DNA of 64,000 nt from Bifidobacterium sp. ESL0769 (lineage in GTDB: Bacteria; Actinomycetota; Actinomycetes; Actinomycetales; Bifidobacteriaceae): NCBI RefSeq assembly GCF_029395495.1, contig NZ_CP113918.1, forward strand, positions 310,001-374,000. Direction: 5' to 3'. Position 1 is the first letter of the stretch; each line of letters starts with the position of its first letter. Positions 45,793 to 54,872 of the stretch are shown here, one piece after another. The notes beneath the pieces were generated by a model. It saw nothing but the letters and a program-made list of their open reading frames with translations. It ran no database searches and was not told the DNA's origin. The translations under genes were made by a program, and so were the position numbers.

Positions 45793-46755
45793 ATGATGAC
45801 TGCTTATATGGATCACAAGGATCTCGCCAATGAGGTCATCGACGAGGCGCGTATCAAGGAAATCACGGACGGCGTGCATCGAGTACTCGACGATATCGCA
45901 AAAGCCGAGGTTTCATCCGGGCGTGAGACTGGTTCCGTTCGTCTGCTCGCGGCTACGAAAACCCGTGATGTCGGCGAAATCATGGCGGCCATCGACGCTG
46001 GCGTACGTATGATCGGTGAGAACCGCCCGCAGGAAATTTCTGCCAAGGCCGAGGGCTTGATTCGTCAATGTGCGCAGCGCGGCTTTTCGCTGGGTGCCGC
46101 TGTAAACGGGCAAAGTGCCAATGGTTCTGCTTCTGCGAATGTCTTGAATGGTAATGGTTCCAATGATGCTTCTGCAAGTGCACAGAATGACAATGGTTCC
46201 AACGATTCTGCTACTACGAACGTGCGGAATGCCAGCGCTTCTGCAGCTTCTCAAACCGCCTCGAACGGCCACATCCCGTTCCATCTAATCGGCCAGCTGC
46301 AATCCAACAAAATTGGGAAGGTGCTCCCGTACGTTGACACCATCGAATCCGTCGGCTCGCTTGAGGAAGCGCAAAAAATCGCGCGTCGCGCCGTCGCCCG
46401 CCACATCGTCGTCGGCGTGTTGATGGAAGTCAACGAATCCGGAGAGGCTTCGAAGTCCGGTTGCGAACCTGACGAGGCCGTGGATTTGGCCTATCAGATT
46501 GCTTCACTTGAAGGCCTGCAATTGCAAGGTTTGATGACCATCGGCGCCCACGTTGACGACGAAAAGACGATACGCAACGGTTTTGCGCACCTGCGCGGCA
46601 CCCGCGATACGATTTTGAAGTCCGGTGAGCCCGGAACGGCACAATGCCGCGAACTTTCGATGGGCATGACCCACGATATGGACTACGCGGTGGCCGAAGG
46701 CTCGACCATCGTGCGCGTCGGCACCGCGATTTTCGGCGAGCGTGCGTTTATCTAA
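45793..46755 (+). CDS. YggS/PROSC-family PLP homeostasis protein
   Basis: 320 residues; pyridoxal-phosphate-binding protein of the YggS/YlmE family (alanine-racemase-like barrel), involved in PLP homeostasis. LLAATKTRDVGEIMAAIDAG includes the PLP Lys; MIGENRPQEISAKAE, FHLIGQLQSNKIGKVLPYVDTIESV and LSMGMTHDMDYAVAEGSTIVRVGTAIFG are diagnostic. About 55 Asn/Ser/Ala-rich residues (~103-158), encoded by repeats starting AATGGTTC at 46120, 46153 and 46192, interrupt it before the FHLIG segment. The start at 45793 has GCGAGGA upstream; a longer frame back to 45565 only reads the repeat array. It may be involved in translation-independent vitamin B6 balance; often near sepF but not here. Confidence 0.88.
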   Translation: MMTAYMDHKDLANEVIDEARIKEITDGVHRVLDDIAKAEVSSGRETGSVRLLAATKTRDVGEIMAAIDAGVRMIGENRPQEISAKAEGLIRQCAQRGFSLGAAVNGQSANGSASANVLNGNGSNDASASAQNDNGSNDSATTNVRNASASAASQTASNGHIPFHLIGQLQSNKIGKVLPYVDTIESVGSLEEAQKIARRAVARHIVVGVLMEVNESGEASKSGCEPDEAVDLAYQIASLEGLQLQGLMTIGAHVDDEKTIRNGFAHLRGTRDTILKSGEPGTAQCRELSMGMTHDMDYAVAEGSTIVRVGTAIFGERAFI

Positions 46756-46785
46756 GCTACTGATTTCAACGTTTTGGGGGAGACG

Positions 46786-47139
46786 ATGAGAGAACAGACA
46801 ACAATGAAAAGTGGCGTAGGCAAAGTCAAAGCCAGAAATAAAACCGAAGGTCGTGTCATCCGTGTGCGCGCGGTGGTCACCGGCATGGTGCAAGGCGTCG
46901 GCTACCGCTATTTTGCGGTCAATGAGGCCCGTCGTTGCGGTGTAGCGGGCTGGGTGCGCAACCGTCTCGACGGTTCGGTGGAGGTTGAGGTGCAAGGCGA
47001 GCAGAGCGTGGTCGCCGCGTTCGTCCAACGGCTCGGCCATGGTCCGCAATGGGGTCGTGTCGATAACGTCGAAACCACGGAAATCCCGCTTTCTGGCAAT
47101 GAAGGCTTCGAATTCCGCGTCCGTCGCGACGCTATCTGA
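46786..47139 (+). CDS. acyP: Acylphosphatase
   Basis: 117 residues; hydrolyses carboxyl-phosphate bonds. VVTGMVQGVGYRYF provides the phosphate-binding loop with catalytic Arg41, and GWVRNRLDGSVEVEVQG the catalytic Asn59. An N-terminal basic extension of ~23 residues is unusual (family ~90 aa). ATG at 46786 with GGGGGAGACG upstream is preferred over the TTG at 46774. It lies 30 nt after the YggS gene and is probably co-transcribed. Confidence 0.92.
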   Translation: MREQTTMKSGVGKVKARNKTEGRVIRVRAVVTGMVQGVGYRYFAVNEARRCGVAGWVRNRLDGSVEVEVQGEQSVVAAFVQRLGHGPQWGRVDNVETTEIPLSGNEGFEFRVRRDAI

Positions 47140-47149
47140 GATTTGTGTC

Positions 47150-47260
47150 TTTTCCCGCACTAAGTGGGGTTGGTGTGCGGGGAAAGTCGCATTTAGCGAT
47201 TCAGATTGCGTTTTTTCCCGCACATGTGCCGGGGTTAGTGCGGGGAAAGTCGCATTTAGC
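47150..47260. repeat. Two-copy ~63-bp tandem hairpin repeat
   Basis: Each unit has TTTTCCCGCAC (47150 and 47213) pairing with GTGCGGGGAAA about 15-25 nt on, then GTCGCATTTAGC. It starts just after the acylphosphatase stop and may end its transcript. GTCGCATTTAGCGA resembles GTGCATTTTAGCGA in the 45.6 kb array. Confidence 0.7.
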
Positions 47261-47410
47261 TGGTCGGTTTAGGTGTTTCCAGTACAGGTGAGTCCGTCTA
47301 GGGATGAGGCACGGGTAAGTGTCCATCGCAGCGGCAGTATTCGGGATTATTTTCTGGCCTATTTCGGCTTTTGACCTACGCATGACGGGGAAGTGGCGTA
47401 GGCTGAAGGC

Positions 47411-48226
47411 ATGAGAATTGCACGCTATTCCTATAACGATATTCCGCACTATGCCTTCGTGCAGACCGACAGCAACGACAAGAAGGATTATCTCGTCGAG
47501 CTTGACGGCTATCCCTTCGGCTCCCAGCCGGTGCAGCCCACCGGCGAGCGTCACCTGATTGACGAAGAGGGCATCCGCCTGCTTGCGCCCGTCATCCCTT
47601 CCAAGGTTTATGGCCTGGCTAAGAACTACGAGGCCCACGCCGAATATATGCACTCCAAGGGCCAGTCGGCCGCCGAGCATGCCCCCAGCGAGATGGTCAT
47701 TTTCATGAAACCGTCGACCTCCGTCATCGGCCCTGACGATCCAATCGTCATTCCTGATTTTTCGAACGATATGAACTTCGAGCCGGAAGTGGCCGTGGTC
47801 ATGGGTCGTATCGCCAAGAACGTTTCCGTCGAGAAAGCTATGGATTACGTACTCGGCTTCACCTGCGTCAATGACGTGACGTTGCGCGACCTGCAGGGCG
47901 ACGACCCGATGTGGACGCGTGCCAAGGGCTTCGACACCTCCTGCCCGCTGGGCCCGTGGGTTGAGACCGACCTCAACTGGAAAGACGCGAAGATTTCTTT
48001 CACCCTGAACGGCGAGGACGTGCCCGCCGCTTCCGGCACCACCGCCGATCTGATTCATTCTATTCCCGAGCAGATTGCCGAGATTTCAAGTTTTGCCACG
48101 CTTCTGCCCGGCGACGTCATTATGACCGGCACCCCGAACGCTTCCGGCACGCTGAAGCCGCGCGATGAGGCCATCGTCAACATCGACGGCATCGGTTCCC
48201 TGCGCAACGTGGTGGTCAAGGGCTGA
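47411..48226 (+). CDS. Fumarylacetoacetate hydrolase family protein
   Basis: 271 residues. KVYGLAKNYEAHAEYM, IFMKPSTSVIGPDDPIVIPDF, FEPEVAVVMGRIAKNV, GFTCVNDVTLRDLQ and FDTSCPLGPWV are classic FAH-family segments with the metal-binding E-x-E...D set. Bacterial homologues are acylpyruvases, 2-hydroxyhepta-2,4-diene-1,7-dioate isomerases or oxaloacetate decarboxylases; the sequence alone does not choose among them. No aromatic-degradation genes are near. Start context is weak (GGCGTAGGCTGAAGGC upstream). A strong terminator follows. Confidence 0.88.
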   Translation: MRIARYSYNDIPHYAFVQTDSNDKKDYLVELDGYPFGSQPVQPTGERHLIDEEGIRLLAPVIPSKVYGLAKNYEAHAEYMHSKGQSAAEHAPSEMVIFMKPSTSVIGPDDPIVIPDFSNDMNFEPEVAVVMGRIAKNVSVEKAMDYVLGFTCVNDVTLRDLQGDDPMWTRAKGFDTSCPLGPWVETDLNWKDAKISFTLNGEDVPAASGTTADLIHSIPEQIAEISSFATLLPGDVIMTGTPNASGTLKPRDEAIVNIDGIGSLRNVVVKG

Positions 48227-48296
48227 GCTGAATCGCGGATTTAACCTCGGTTTGGTATTGAAGTTTCATCAGTACATAAGGTATAGGTATTAAATA

Positions 48297-48338
48297 GGCC
48301 GGCTAGCGGAATCCAAGTTCCGTTGGCCGGTTTGTTTT
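48297..48338 (+). terminator. Terminator after the FAH-family gene
   Basis: GGCCGGCTAGCGGAA (48297-48311) pairs with TTCCGTTGGCCGG (48318-48330), with small internal wobble, followed by TTTGTTTT. Confidence 0.88.
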
Positions 48339-48444
48339 ACCCAGTTCGCTTTTATCCGATAGTAGTTATTGAGATATATACAGTGCTATAAGAACGGCGA
48401 TTACCCGGTATTTGAATTACAAAACTAGACAATGGCGTCTAAAA

Positions 48445-48465
48445 GTTGAGTCGAATAGACTCAAG
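48445..48465. promoter_or_regulatory. HAIR element (HspR operator) of clpB
   Basis: GTTGAGT-N7-ACTCAAG matches the HspR-associated inverted repeat CTTGAGT-N7-ACTCAAG with one mismatch. It lies 107 nt before the clpB start, so clpB is probably repressed by HspR and induced by heat, as established for actinobacteria. hspR is not in the window. The rest of the 346-bp gap shows nothing else. Confidence 0.88.
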
Positions 48466-48572
48466 TTTTGGGAATAGAATTCCTCCGTTTGCGGTTGTAA
48501 TAAGCAGAGATTGAATAATGCCTTGAATTCCAACGATTCACGGAGGAACAGGGCGAACAAACGGAGGAACAC

Positions 48573-51206
48573 ATGGAACAACAATTTACGACCATGGCTC
48601 AGGAAGCTATTGGAGACGCGATTCAAAGCGCGTCGGCTGCGGGCAACCCGCAGGTTGACACTCTGCATCTGATGGATGCGTTGCTGCGTCAGGAAAACAG
48701 CGTGGTCACGGGGCTCATCAGCGCCGCGGGCGGGGACCCGAAGGCGATTGGCGCCGCGGTGCGCAACGCGTTGGTCGCGCTGCCCAGCGCGAGCGGTTCT
48801 TCGACCTCGCAGCCTCAGGCGAGCCGCCAGCTGACGGCCGCGCTGGCCCAGGCCGAGAAGGAAATGCAGAAGATGGGCGACGAATACGTCTCCACCGAGC
48901 ATCTGCTCATCGGGATCGCCGACGCAGCACCCAACGAGAGTGCGACGATTTTGAAGAACAACGGTGTGACCCCGGAAGCCTTGCGCAAGGCCGTGCCGAG
49001 CGTGCGTGGCGGCGCGAAAGTGACCAGCCCGGACGCCGAAGGCAGCTACAAGGCGCTGGAGAAGTACTCCACCGACTTGACGGCGCAGGCGAAGGAAGGC
49101 AAGCTTGACCCGGTCATCGGCCGCGATCAGGAGATTCGTCGCGTCATCCAGATTCTTTCCCGCCGTACCAAGAACAACCCGGTGCTGATTGGCGAACCCG
49201 GCGTCGGCAAGACCGCCGTCGTCGAAGGATTGGCGGAACGCATCGTGGCGGGCGACGTGCCCACGACCTTGCAGAACAAGAAGCTCATCAGCCTTGATTT
49301 GGGTTCGATGGTGGCCGGTTCGAAGTACCGTGGCGAATTCGAGGAACGCCTGAAGTCCGTCTTGAACGAGATTAAGAGCGCGAACGGCGAGATTATCACC
49401 TTCATTGACGAGATTCACACCATTGTCGGCGCAGGTGCGGCCGAAGGATCAATGGACGCTGGCAATATGTTAAAGCCCATGCTGGCCCGTGGCGAGCTCC
49501 GTCTGATCGGCGCGACCACGCTCGACGAATACCGTGAGAACATCGAGAAGGATCCGGCGCTGGAGCGTCGTTTCCAGCAGGTCTTCGTCGGTGAGCCTAG
49601 CGTTGAAGACACCATCGCGATTCTGCGTGGCTTGAAGCAGCGTTACGAGGCGCACCACAAGGTGACCATTGGCGACGATGCGCTCGTGGCCGCGGCGACG
49701 CTTTCGAACCGGTACATTTCCGGTCGTCAGCTGCCCGATAAGGCCATCGACTTGGTCGATGAGGCCGCTGCGCACCTGCGCATGGAGTTGGATAGCCAGC
49801 CCGAGGAAATCGATGAGCTGCAGCGTCGCGAGACCCGTCTCGAGATGGAGGAGATGCAGCTTAAGAAGGCCGAAGATCCGGCCAGCAAGGACCGCCTGAA
49901 GAAGCTGCAAAGCGACTTGGCGGACACTCGCGAGAAGCTTTCGGGCTTGAAGACCCGCTGGGACGCCGAGAAGGCCGGCCACAACAAGGTCGGCGACCTG
50001 CGTGCCCAGCTCGATGCCAAGAAGGTGCAGGCCGACAAGTACACCCGTGAGGGTGATTTGGAGAAGGCCAGCAAGATTCTGTACGGCGAGATTCCGGCGA
50101 TTCGCAAGCAGCTCGATTTGGCTGAGCAGGCCGCGGACGAGGAGAATGCGAACGGTCAGGAGACCGAACCGATGGTCCCCGACCACGTGGACGCCGATTC
50201 GGTGGCGGGCATCGTCTCCGAATGGACCGGCATCCCCGTCGGCCGCTTGATGCAGGGCGAGAACGAGAAGCTTCTGAATATGGAGAAGTTCCTCGGCAAG
50301 CGCGTCATCGGCCAGAAAGAAGCCATTCAGGCGGTTTCGGACGCTGTGCGGCGCTCGCGTGCCGGTATCTCCGACCCGAACCGTCCGACAGGATCGTTCC
50401 TCTTCCTGGGCCCGACCGGCGTGGGCAAGACGGAGCTCGCCAAGGCGTTGGCGGACTTCCTCTTCGACGACGAGAAGGCCATGGTGCGTATCGACATGAG
50501 CGAGTACATGGACAAGGGTTCCGTGACCCGTCTGATTGGTGCGGCCCCTGGCTATGTCGGCTACGAAGAGGGCGGTCAGTTGACCGAGGCCGTGCGGCGT
50601 CGTCCTTACTCTGTCGTGCTGTTCGACGAGGTGGAGAAGGCGAACCCCGAGGTCTTCGACATCCTTCTGCAGGTGCTTGACGACGGTCGCCTGACCGATG
50701 GCCAGGGCCGGACCGTGGACTTCAAGAACACGATTCTCATCATGACCTCGAACTTGGGTTCGCAGTTCCTGGTGCAGCCTGATTTGGATGATGAGGCGAA
50801 GCGCAAGGCCGTTATGGACGCGGTTCACTCGCACTTCAAGCCGGAATTCATCAACCGTCTTGACGAGCTGGTCATCTTCCATCCGCTCACACGCGAGGAG
50901 TTGGGCGAGATCGTGGACATCCAAGTCAAGCAGGTCGCGTCGCGTCTCACCGACCGCCGCATCACGCTCGACGTCACCAAGGCCGCAAAGGAATGGCTCG
51001 CCAACGCCGGTTACGACCCGGCTTACGGCGCCCGTCCGTTGCGTCGCCTGGTGCAGACGGAGGTCGGCGACCAGATGGCGAAGATGTTGCTCGCCGGCAA
51101 GGTTCACGACGGCGACACCGTCTTGGTCGACCAGACCGGCGGCGATCACCTTGAGCTGAGCACGATGCCCGAAGATCCGCTGAGCGAGGATCACGAGGAC
51201 AAGTGA
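48573..51206 (+). CDS. clpB: ATP-dependent chaperone ClpB
   Basis: 877 residues, a Hsp100 disaggregase working with DnaK. N-terminal double Clp repeat (1-~150); AAA+ domain 1 with Walker [10 protein letters not shown] (~208-216) and Walker [10 protein letters not shown]; a coiled-coil middle domain (~residues 400-520, present in ClpB but not ClpC); AAA+ domain 2 with Walker [10 protein letters not shown] (~613) and [15 protein letters not shown]. The C-terminus is acidic. No ClpP-binding IGF-type loop was noticed. GGAGGAACAC precedes the ATG. A HAIR element lies upstream. Confidence 0.97.
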   Translation: MEQQFTTMAQEAIGDAIQSASAAGNPQVDTLHLMDALLRQENSVVTGLISAAGGDPKAIGAAVRNALVALPSASGSSTSQPQASRQLTAALAQAEKEMQKMGDEYVSTEHLLIGIADAAPNESATILKNNGVTPEALRKAVPSVRGGAKVTSPDAEGSYKALEKYSTDLTAQAKEGKLDPVIGRDQEIRRVIQILSRRTKNNPVLIGEPGVGKTAVVEGLAERIVAGDVPTTLQNKKLISLDLGSMVAGSKYRGEFEERLKSVLNEIKSANGEIITFIDEIHTIVGAGAAEGSMDAGNMLKPMLARGELRLIGATTLDEYRENIEKDPALERRFQQVFVGEPSVEDTIAILRGLKQRYEAHHKVTIGDDALVAAATLSNRYISGRQLPDKAIDLVDEAAAHLRMELDSQPEEIDELQRRETRLEMEEMQLKKAEDPASKDRLKKLQSDLADTREKLSGLKTRWDAEKAGHNKVGDLRAQLDAKKVQADKYTREGDLEKASKILYGEIPAIRKQLDLAEQAADEENANGQETEPMVPDHVDADSVAGIVSEWTGIPVGRLMQGENEKLLNMEKFLGKRVIGQKEAIQAVSDAVRRSRAGISDPNRPTGSFLFLGPTGVGKTELAKALADFLFDDEKAMVRIDMSEYMDKGSVTRLIGAAPGYVGYEEGGQLTEAVRRRPYSVVLFDEVEKANPEVFDILLQVLDDGRLTDGQGRTVDFKNTILIMTSNLGSQFLVQPDLDDEAKRKAVMDAVHSHFKPEFINRLDELVIFHPLTREELGEIVDIQVKQVASRLTDRRITLDVTKAAKEWLANAGYDPAYGARPLRRLVQTEVGDQMAKMLLAGKVHDGDTVLVDQTGGDHLELSTMPEDPLSEDHEDK

Positions 51207-51293
51207 TTTGACGGTGTGAAGCCGGTTGCGGAGCGCAAATGATAAAGCGTTCCGCAGAGGGCTTATAGATAGCTGATAGTTATTAGTATCTGG

Positions 51294-51337
51294 CGAAGAG
51301 CCGAGCTGTTGCAGCAATGCGATGGCTCGGCTCTTCG
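51294..51337. terminator. Hairpin after clpB
   Basis: CGAAGAGCCGAGC (51294-51306) and GCTCGGCTCTTCG (51325-51337) form a perfect 13-bp stem with an 18-nt loop. There is no T-run on the plus strand. Confidence 0.7.
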
Positions 51338-51447
51338 CTGTATGTATCAGGCTTGTGTGTCGATCCCGTTTGGCGCCTGCAATGTTATCTTGGTTTGCTC
51401 TAGCGCAAATAGAAAAATACAGATTTATTATTTATTGGTTCCATTGA

Positions 51448-52569
51448 TTATTCAGCGGCTTTGATATTGCCGCGCTGTGCTTTTCTACGTCCATTGACAA
51501 TAAGGACGAGCGCGAGAATTGCAAGGATGAAACCGGCGATGACCAGCACGCCGACGCCGCCGAACAGTGCGAATGTCAGGCGCGGCTGCGGGCCGAACAC
51601 CACCAACAGCGCGAACGCCCAGACCGCGATGATGATGACGGTGATGACGAAAATGCGGGTGAAATGCGCGAGTTTTCTGATGCCTGCAATGAGCGTGTTG
51701 AACGCACGGTCGGCGATGCCATGGGCTGCCATATTGGCGTTTGCGCCAATCGTACGGGCGTTGGAGCCAGAGCCGACACCTGAAGTTTGAGACGGTGAGG
51801 ACGAACTTTCGCTACTTTTATTGTTTTTGTTTATGGCTGCAGTCGAGCTGTTGTTGACAGTAGAAGCTTTCTCTATTGCGGATGTGGCTTGCGATGCTGT
51901 TGCCGCATTTACCATATCCTGTGATTCTCCAACATCACGAAGAATCAAAAGTTCGACGAGTTCGATGGCCAGCGCCAAGGCGATGATGACATTGACGCCG
52001 CCGAAATAAGCGCGCCGCGAGCCTTCCGGGAACTGGTTGCCGGCCACGCAAATCGCGAGGCTGTAGATAAAAGCTCCCGTGGCTCCCAATGAAATCAGCG
52101 AATTGACGTCCGGGGTGCGACGCCTGAGCGCGTGCCAGCCTTCGCGGTGAATCGGAGCGCCGCACCAGAACATCGTCGGGGTGGTCAGAATGGCTTGCAG
52201 CCAAGGGTTGACCAGCCAAGTAGATGCAAAGGATGCGCTGAAACGGCTGACCAGTGAAGGAATGAAAACGATGACGGTGAGTACGATCGCGAGAATCAGC
52301 ATCCGGGAAATGCGTGAAATCTGAACTTCGGTCCCATCGGTTTCCGCCGTTCGGGTTTGCCGGGATTGTGCTTGACCGCTCTCCGGGCTGCTGTTTGCTG
52401 CCAGTCCCGAGCGCTCGGCGGATGACGAATTGGGGTTGCGAAGCCCTTGCAGCGCGGTCTCGACCGACGATTGCGCCGAAGTGGGGGAGCGGAAATAGAG
52501 GATGATGAGCCATGTGGCCAGCGCTGCGGCTACCACCGCCAAACCGCCCATAAATAAGTCGAATCCCAC
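51448..52569 (-). CDS. Membrane protein resembling the transmembrane part of a P1B metal ATPase
   Basis: 373 residues. Hydrophobic segments lie at ~5-25, ~90-112 and ~120-135; then FWCGAPIHREGWHALRRRTPDVNSLISLGATGAFIYSLAI (~132-171), which strongly recalls the GxxFxxxAxxxLRxxxxxMDxLIxLG segment of copper/metal P-type ATPases, followed by YFGGVNVIIALALAIELVELLI. The CPC ion site, the DKTGT phosphorylation site and the ATP-binding domain are all absent. A Ser/Asn/Thr-rich loop (~235-280) and two C-terminal spans end it. Presumably a truncated relic or repurposed module; function unknown. Confidence 0.65.
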   Translation of the reverse strand: MGFDLFMGGLAVVAAALATWLIILYFRSPTSAQSSVETALQGLRNPNSSSAERSGLAANSSPESGQAQSRQTRTAETDGTEVQISRISRMLILAIVLTVIVFIPSLVSRFSASFASTWLVNPWLQAILTTPTMFWCGAPIHREGWHALRRRTPDVNSLISLGATGAFIYSLAICVAGNQFPEGSRRAYFGGVNVIIALALAIELVELLILRDVGESQDMVNAATASQATSAIEKASTVNNSSTAAINKNNKSSESSSSPSQTSGVGSGSNARTIGANANMAAHGIADRAFNTLIAGIRKLAHFTRIFVITVIIIAVWAFALLVVFGPQPRLTFALFGGVGVLVIAGFILAILALVLIVNGRRKAQRGNIKAAE

Positions 52570-52844
52570 GGTTCCTCCTTGATTACCCTTTTATCATTCC
52601 AGTAAGTTGTGCTGATATCTGCGTTACCGCGTTGATTGACACGAGATATACGCACACATTAAAGGGTAATTGGGCACGGACGGTGCTCCGATTCGTATTT
52701 CGTGGGTTTCGAGGGTGTAAGGCAGGCATGTTTATTGAAGTGTGAAGCGGAATATTTGGCACCGTGAAGCGCGAATTGGGGAATCGATATTTTAACAGGA
52801 TTGCGTGTCTGATTTCGTCCATGGCGTCCTGTGTAATAGAACAT

Positions 52845-54194
52845 ATGTTCGAAAATCCTGTAGTGGCAATCGTATTGGTCATCTTCGCAGCGGCGCTGGG
52901 GCTGGTGGCCGGTTTCGTGTTGGGCAAATCCAAAGGGCAGGAAACTGCGCGAAACGTGAAAAACACGGATGCCGAGGAAGCGCAGGCGCAGAACGACCAG
53001 CTTCGTCGTCAGGTGGGAGAGCTGACTACCCAGTCCGCGCAATATCGTACACAGTGCGATGGGCTCAATCGGCAGCTCGCTTTCGTTAAATCCCAGTTGG
53101 CGCAGGCCCAGCAGGCCGAACAGTTGCGCGTGCAACGGCAGCAGGAACAGGAGCGTGAGGCGGCCGAGCGCAAGCGGCAGGAGCAGGCCAAGGCGATGGC
53201 CGAGCAGAGCAAGGTGCTTTCGGCGCTCGCGCCCGTGCAGAAGAACCTCGATGCCTTGCAGCAGAAGGTCACCCAGATCGAAGAAGGACGCAAGCAGGAG
53301 ATGGGTTCCTTGGGCCAGCAGCTCAAGGGTTTGAACGACCAGCAGACGCGTTTGGACAAGGAGACCAGCTCGCTTTCGGCCGCGTTGCGTAACAACAAGG
53401 TTCGTGGTGCGTGGGGCGAGGCGCAGCTGCGCAACATTGTCGAATCCGCGGGACTTCTGGAACACGTCGATTTTGATACGCAGGTAGTGGTCACGGATCC
53501 GGAAGGTCGTGTGCAGCGGCCGGATATGGTGGTTTATCTGCCCGGCGGCAAGACCATTCCCATCGATGCCAAGGCCCCGTATTCCGATTATCAGCGTGCC
53601 TGCGAGATTCCCGATACCGCCTCGGAAGATGAGCTCAAACGACGTGACCAACTGCTGCAGGCCCATGCCAAGGCATTGCGTGAGCATGTCAAGACCTTGG
53701 GCGACAAGGCTTATTGGAACGCTTTTGATACCACTCCCGATTTTGTCATCGCTTTCATTCCCAACGATGCTTTGCTTGAGGCAGCATTAAAAGTCGATCC
53801 AACGCTGATGGATGATGCCTTTGCCAAAAAGGTCGCGTTGACTTCGCCGGTCACGTTGTGGGCCGTGCTGAAGTCGGTCGCCTTCGCATGGCAGCAGCAG
53901 AGCCTCACCGACGACGCCAAGATGCTCTTCGACCTTTCGCGCGAACTCTACGAGCGCTTCGCGGTTCTGGGTGACAAGGCCAACAAACTCGGCCATTCCA
54001 TCACCCGCACGGTTTCGGCCTATAACGCTTTCGCTGCATCATTGGAATCGCGTGTGTTGGTCACCGCGCGTAAGATGCAGAAGATTGATTCGAGCAAGGT
54101 CATCGAGCCGGTCGAGATGGTCGATTCCGACAAGACCGACGTGCATGAACTGACCGCGCCCGAGCTGGATCTTGATTCTGAGGAGAAGGAATGA
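52845..54194 (+). CDS. rmuC: DNA recombination protein RmuC
   Basis: 449 residues. One N-terminal membrane anchor (residues 4-24, VVAIVLVIFAAALGLVAGFVLG) leads into a long Gln/Glu/Arg-rich coiled coil (~40-190), then the RmuC nuclease-like core: GAWGEAQLRNIVESAGLLEHVDF, RPDMVVYLPGGKTIPIDAKAPYSDY (PD-(D/E)XK-type) and NDALLEAALKVDP. RmuC limits inversions at short repeats. The start at 52845 gives the anchor directly; in-frame ATGs at 52764 and 52821 are possible. The stop overlaps the next gene by ATGA. Confidence 0.9.
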   Translation: MFENPVVAIVLVIFAAALGLVAGFVLGKSKGQETARNVKNTDAEEAQAQNDQLRRQVGELTTQSAQYRTQCDGLNRQLAFVKSQLAQAQQAEQLRVQRQQEQEREAAERKRQEQAKAMAEQSKVLSALAPVQKNLDALQQKVTQIEEGRKQEMGSLGQQLKGLNDQQTRLDKETSSLSAALRNNKVRGAWGEAQLRNIVESAGLLEHVDFDTQVVVTDPEGRVQRPDMVVYLPGGKTIPIDAKAPYSDYQRACEIPDTASEDELKRRDQLLQAHAKALREHVKTLGDKAYWNAFDTTPDFVIAFIPNDALLEAALKVDPTLMDDAFAKKVALTSPVTLWAVLKSVAFAWQQQSLTDDAKMLFDLSRELYERFAVLGDKANKLGHSITRTVSAYNAFAASLESRVLVTARKMQKIDSSKVIEPVEMVDSDKTDVHELTAPELDLDSEEKE

Positions 54195-54871
54195 GTGCAG
54201 AAAACGGTGGATTCGCGGCTGACTCGGGAGCTGAAGCTAAAGCCAGAAGCGGGAGTGAAGGTGAGAGCAGCAAGCAGGGCAAAAACAAATTGCAGGCGCT
54301 TCTGCAGGCAGCGGTTGAGAAGAAACCCTTCAGCGAGCTGTTCGATGTGAGCCTTGACTATCGTGGTGCGGCGCTGATTGGCGACGCTCTGCTCGACGCG
54401 CTTGAGAAGCGTGGTTTTACGCTTAATAATTTCGACGCGGTCGGTGCGCTGACCGCTGCCGCTGTGCCGATGGTGACGGCAGTGATGCATGCCGCCTATG
54501 CGCGTGGTCGTGAGCTTGATGGCTTCGTGATGGATTTTGTCTATCCTTCAATCAAAGGCCCTTCTATTGCCAGTAAACGTGTGGTATTGCTGGATTCCTG
54601 GCTTTCTGAAAAGTCGTATGTACAGACTTCGTCACTGGTCACCTTGCGTAACGGCAACGAGCTGAGCCTTGATTTCAGCGTCGTCGAGCACGAGGGCGCG
54701 AAGGTCGTGGCTATCGCTTCGCTGATCGGCGGAGTCAGCGGTGATGCGGATTCCAACAGCATTAAGGTCATCAATCCCGTTTCTGGTGAGGAATGCAATC
54801 TTCCGTTCATAATGGCTTTTGACGAGGATGAATTGCGTGATAGCACAGCTATGGCAAAGAAGGCCGACTGA
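54191..54871 (+). CDS. Phosphoribosyltransferase-like protein (PyrE-related, degenerate)
   Basis: 226 residues. The fold pattern (LDYRGAALIGDALLDALEKRGF, DAVGALTAAAVPMVTAVMHAA, RVVLLDSWLSEKSYVQTSS) looks like an orotate-type phosphoribosyltransferase, with the last segment in the place of the PRPP loop. The usual acidic pair and Gly/Thr-rich loop (VDDVxTTGxT) are replaced by LDSWLSEKSY, so normal PRPP chemistry is doubtful. The first ~35 residues are low-complexity. The start overlaps rmuC and the stop is 1 nt before the methyltransferase, so the three genes form a tight operon. Confidence 0.6.
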   Translation: MSAENGGFAADSGAEAKARSGSEGESSKQGKNKLQALLQAAVEKKPFSELFDVSLDYRGAALIGDALLDALEKRGFTLNNFDAVGALTAAAVPMVTAVMHAAYARGRELDGFVMDFVYPSIKGPSIASKRVVLLDSWLSEKSYVQTSSLVTLRNGNELSLDFSVVEHEGAKVVAIASLIGGVSGDADSNSIKVINPVSGEECNLPFIMAFDEDELRDSTAMAKKAD

Positions 54872-54872
54872 T

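Noticed and set aside
44551..45879. Antisense frame opposite trpA and the repeat array
   Set aside because: Its repetitive part only reflects the 51-bp tandem repeat; the rest is antisense to trpA.
49470..51317. 615-aa antisense frame opposite clpB
   Set aside because: Shadow of ClpB codon periodicity; no recognisable domain.
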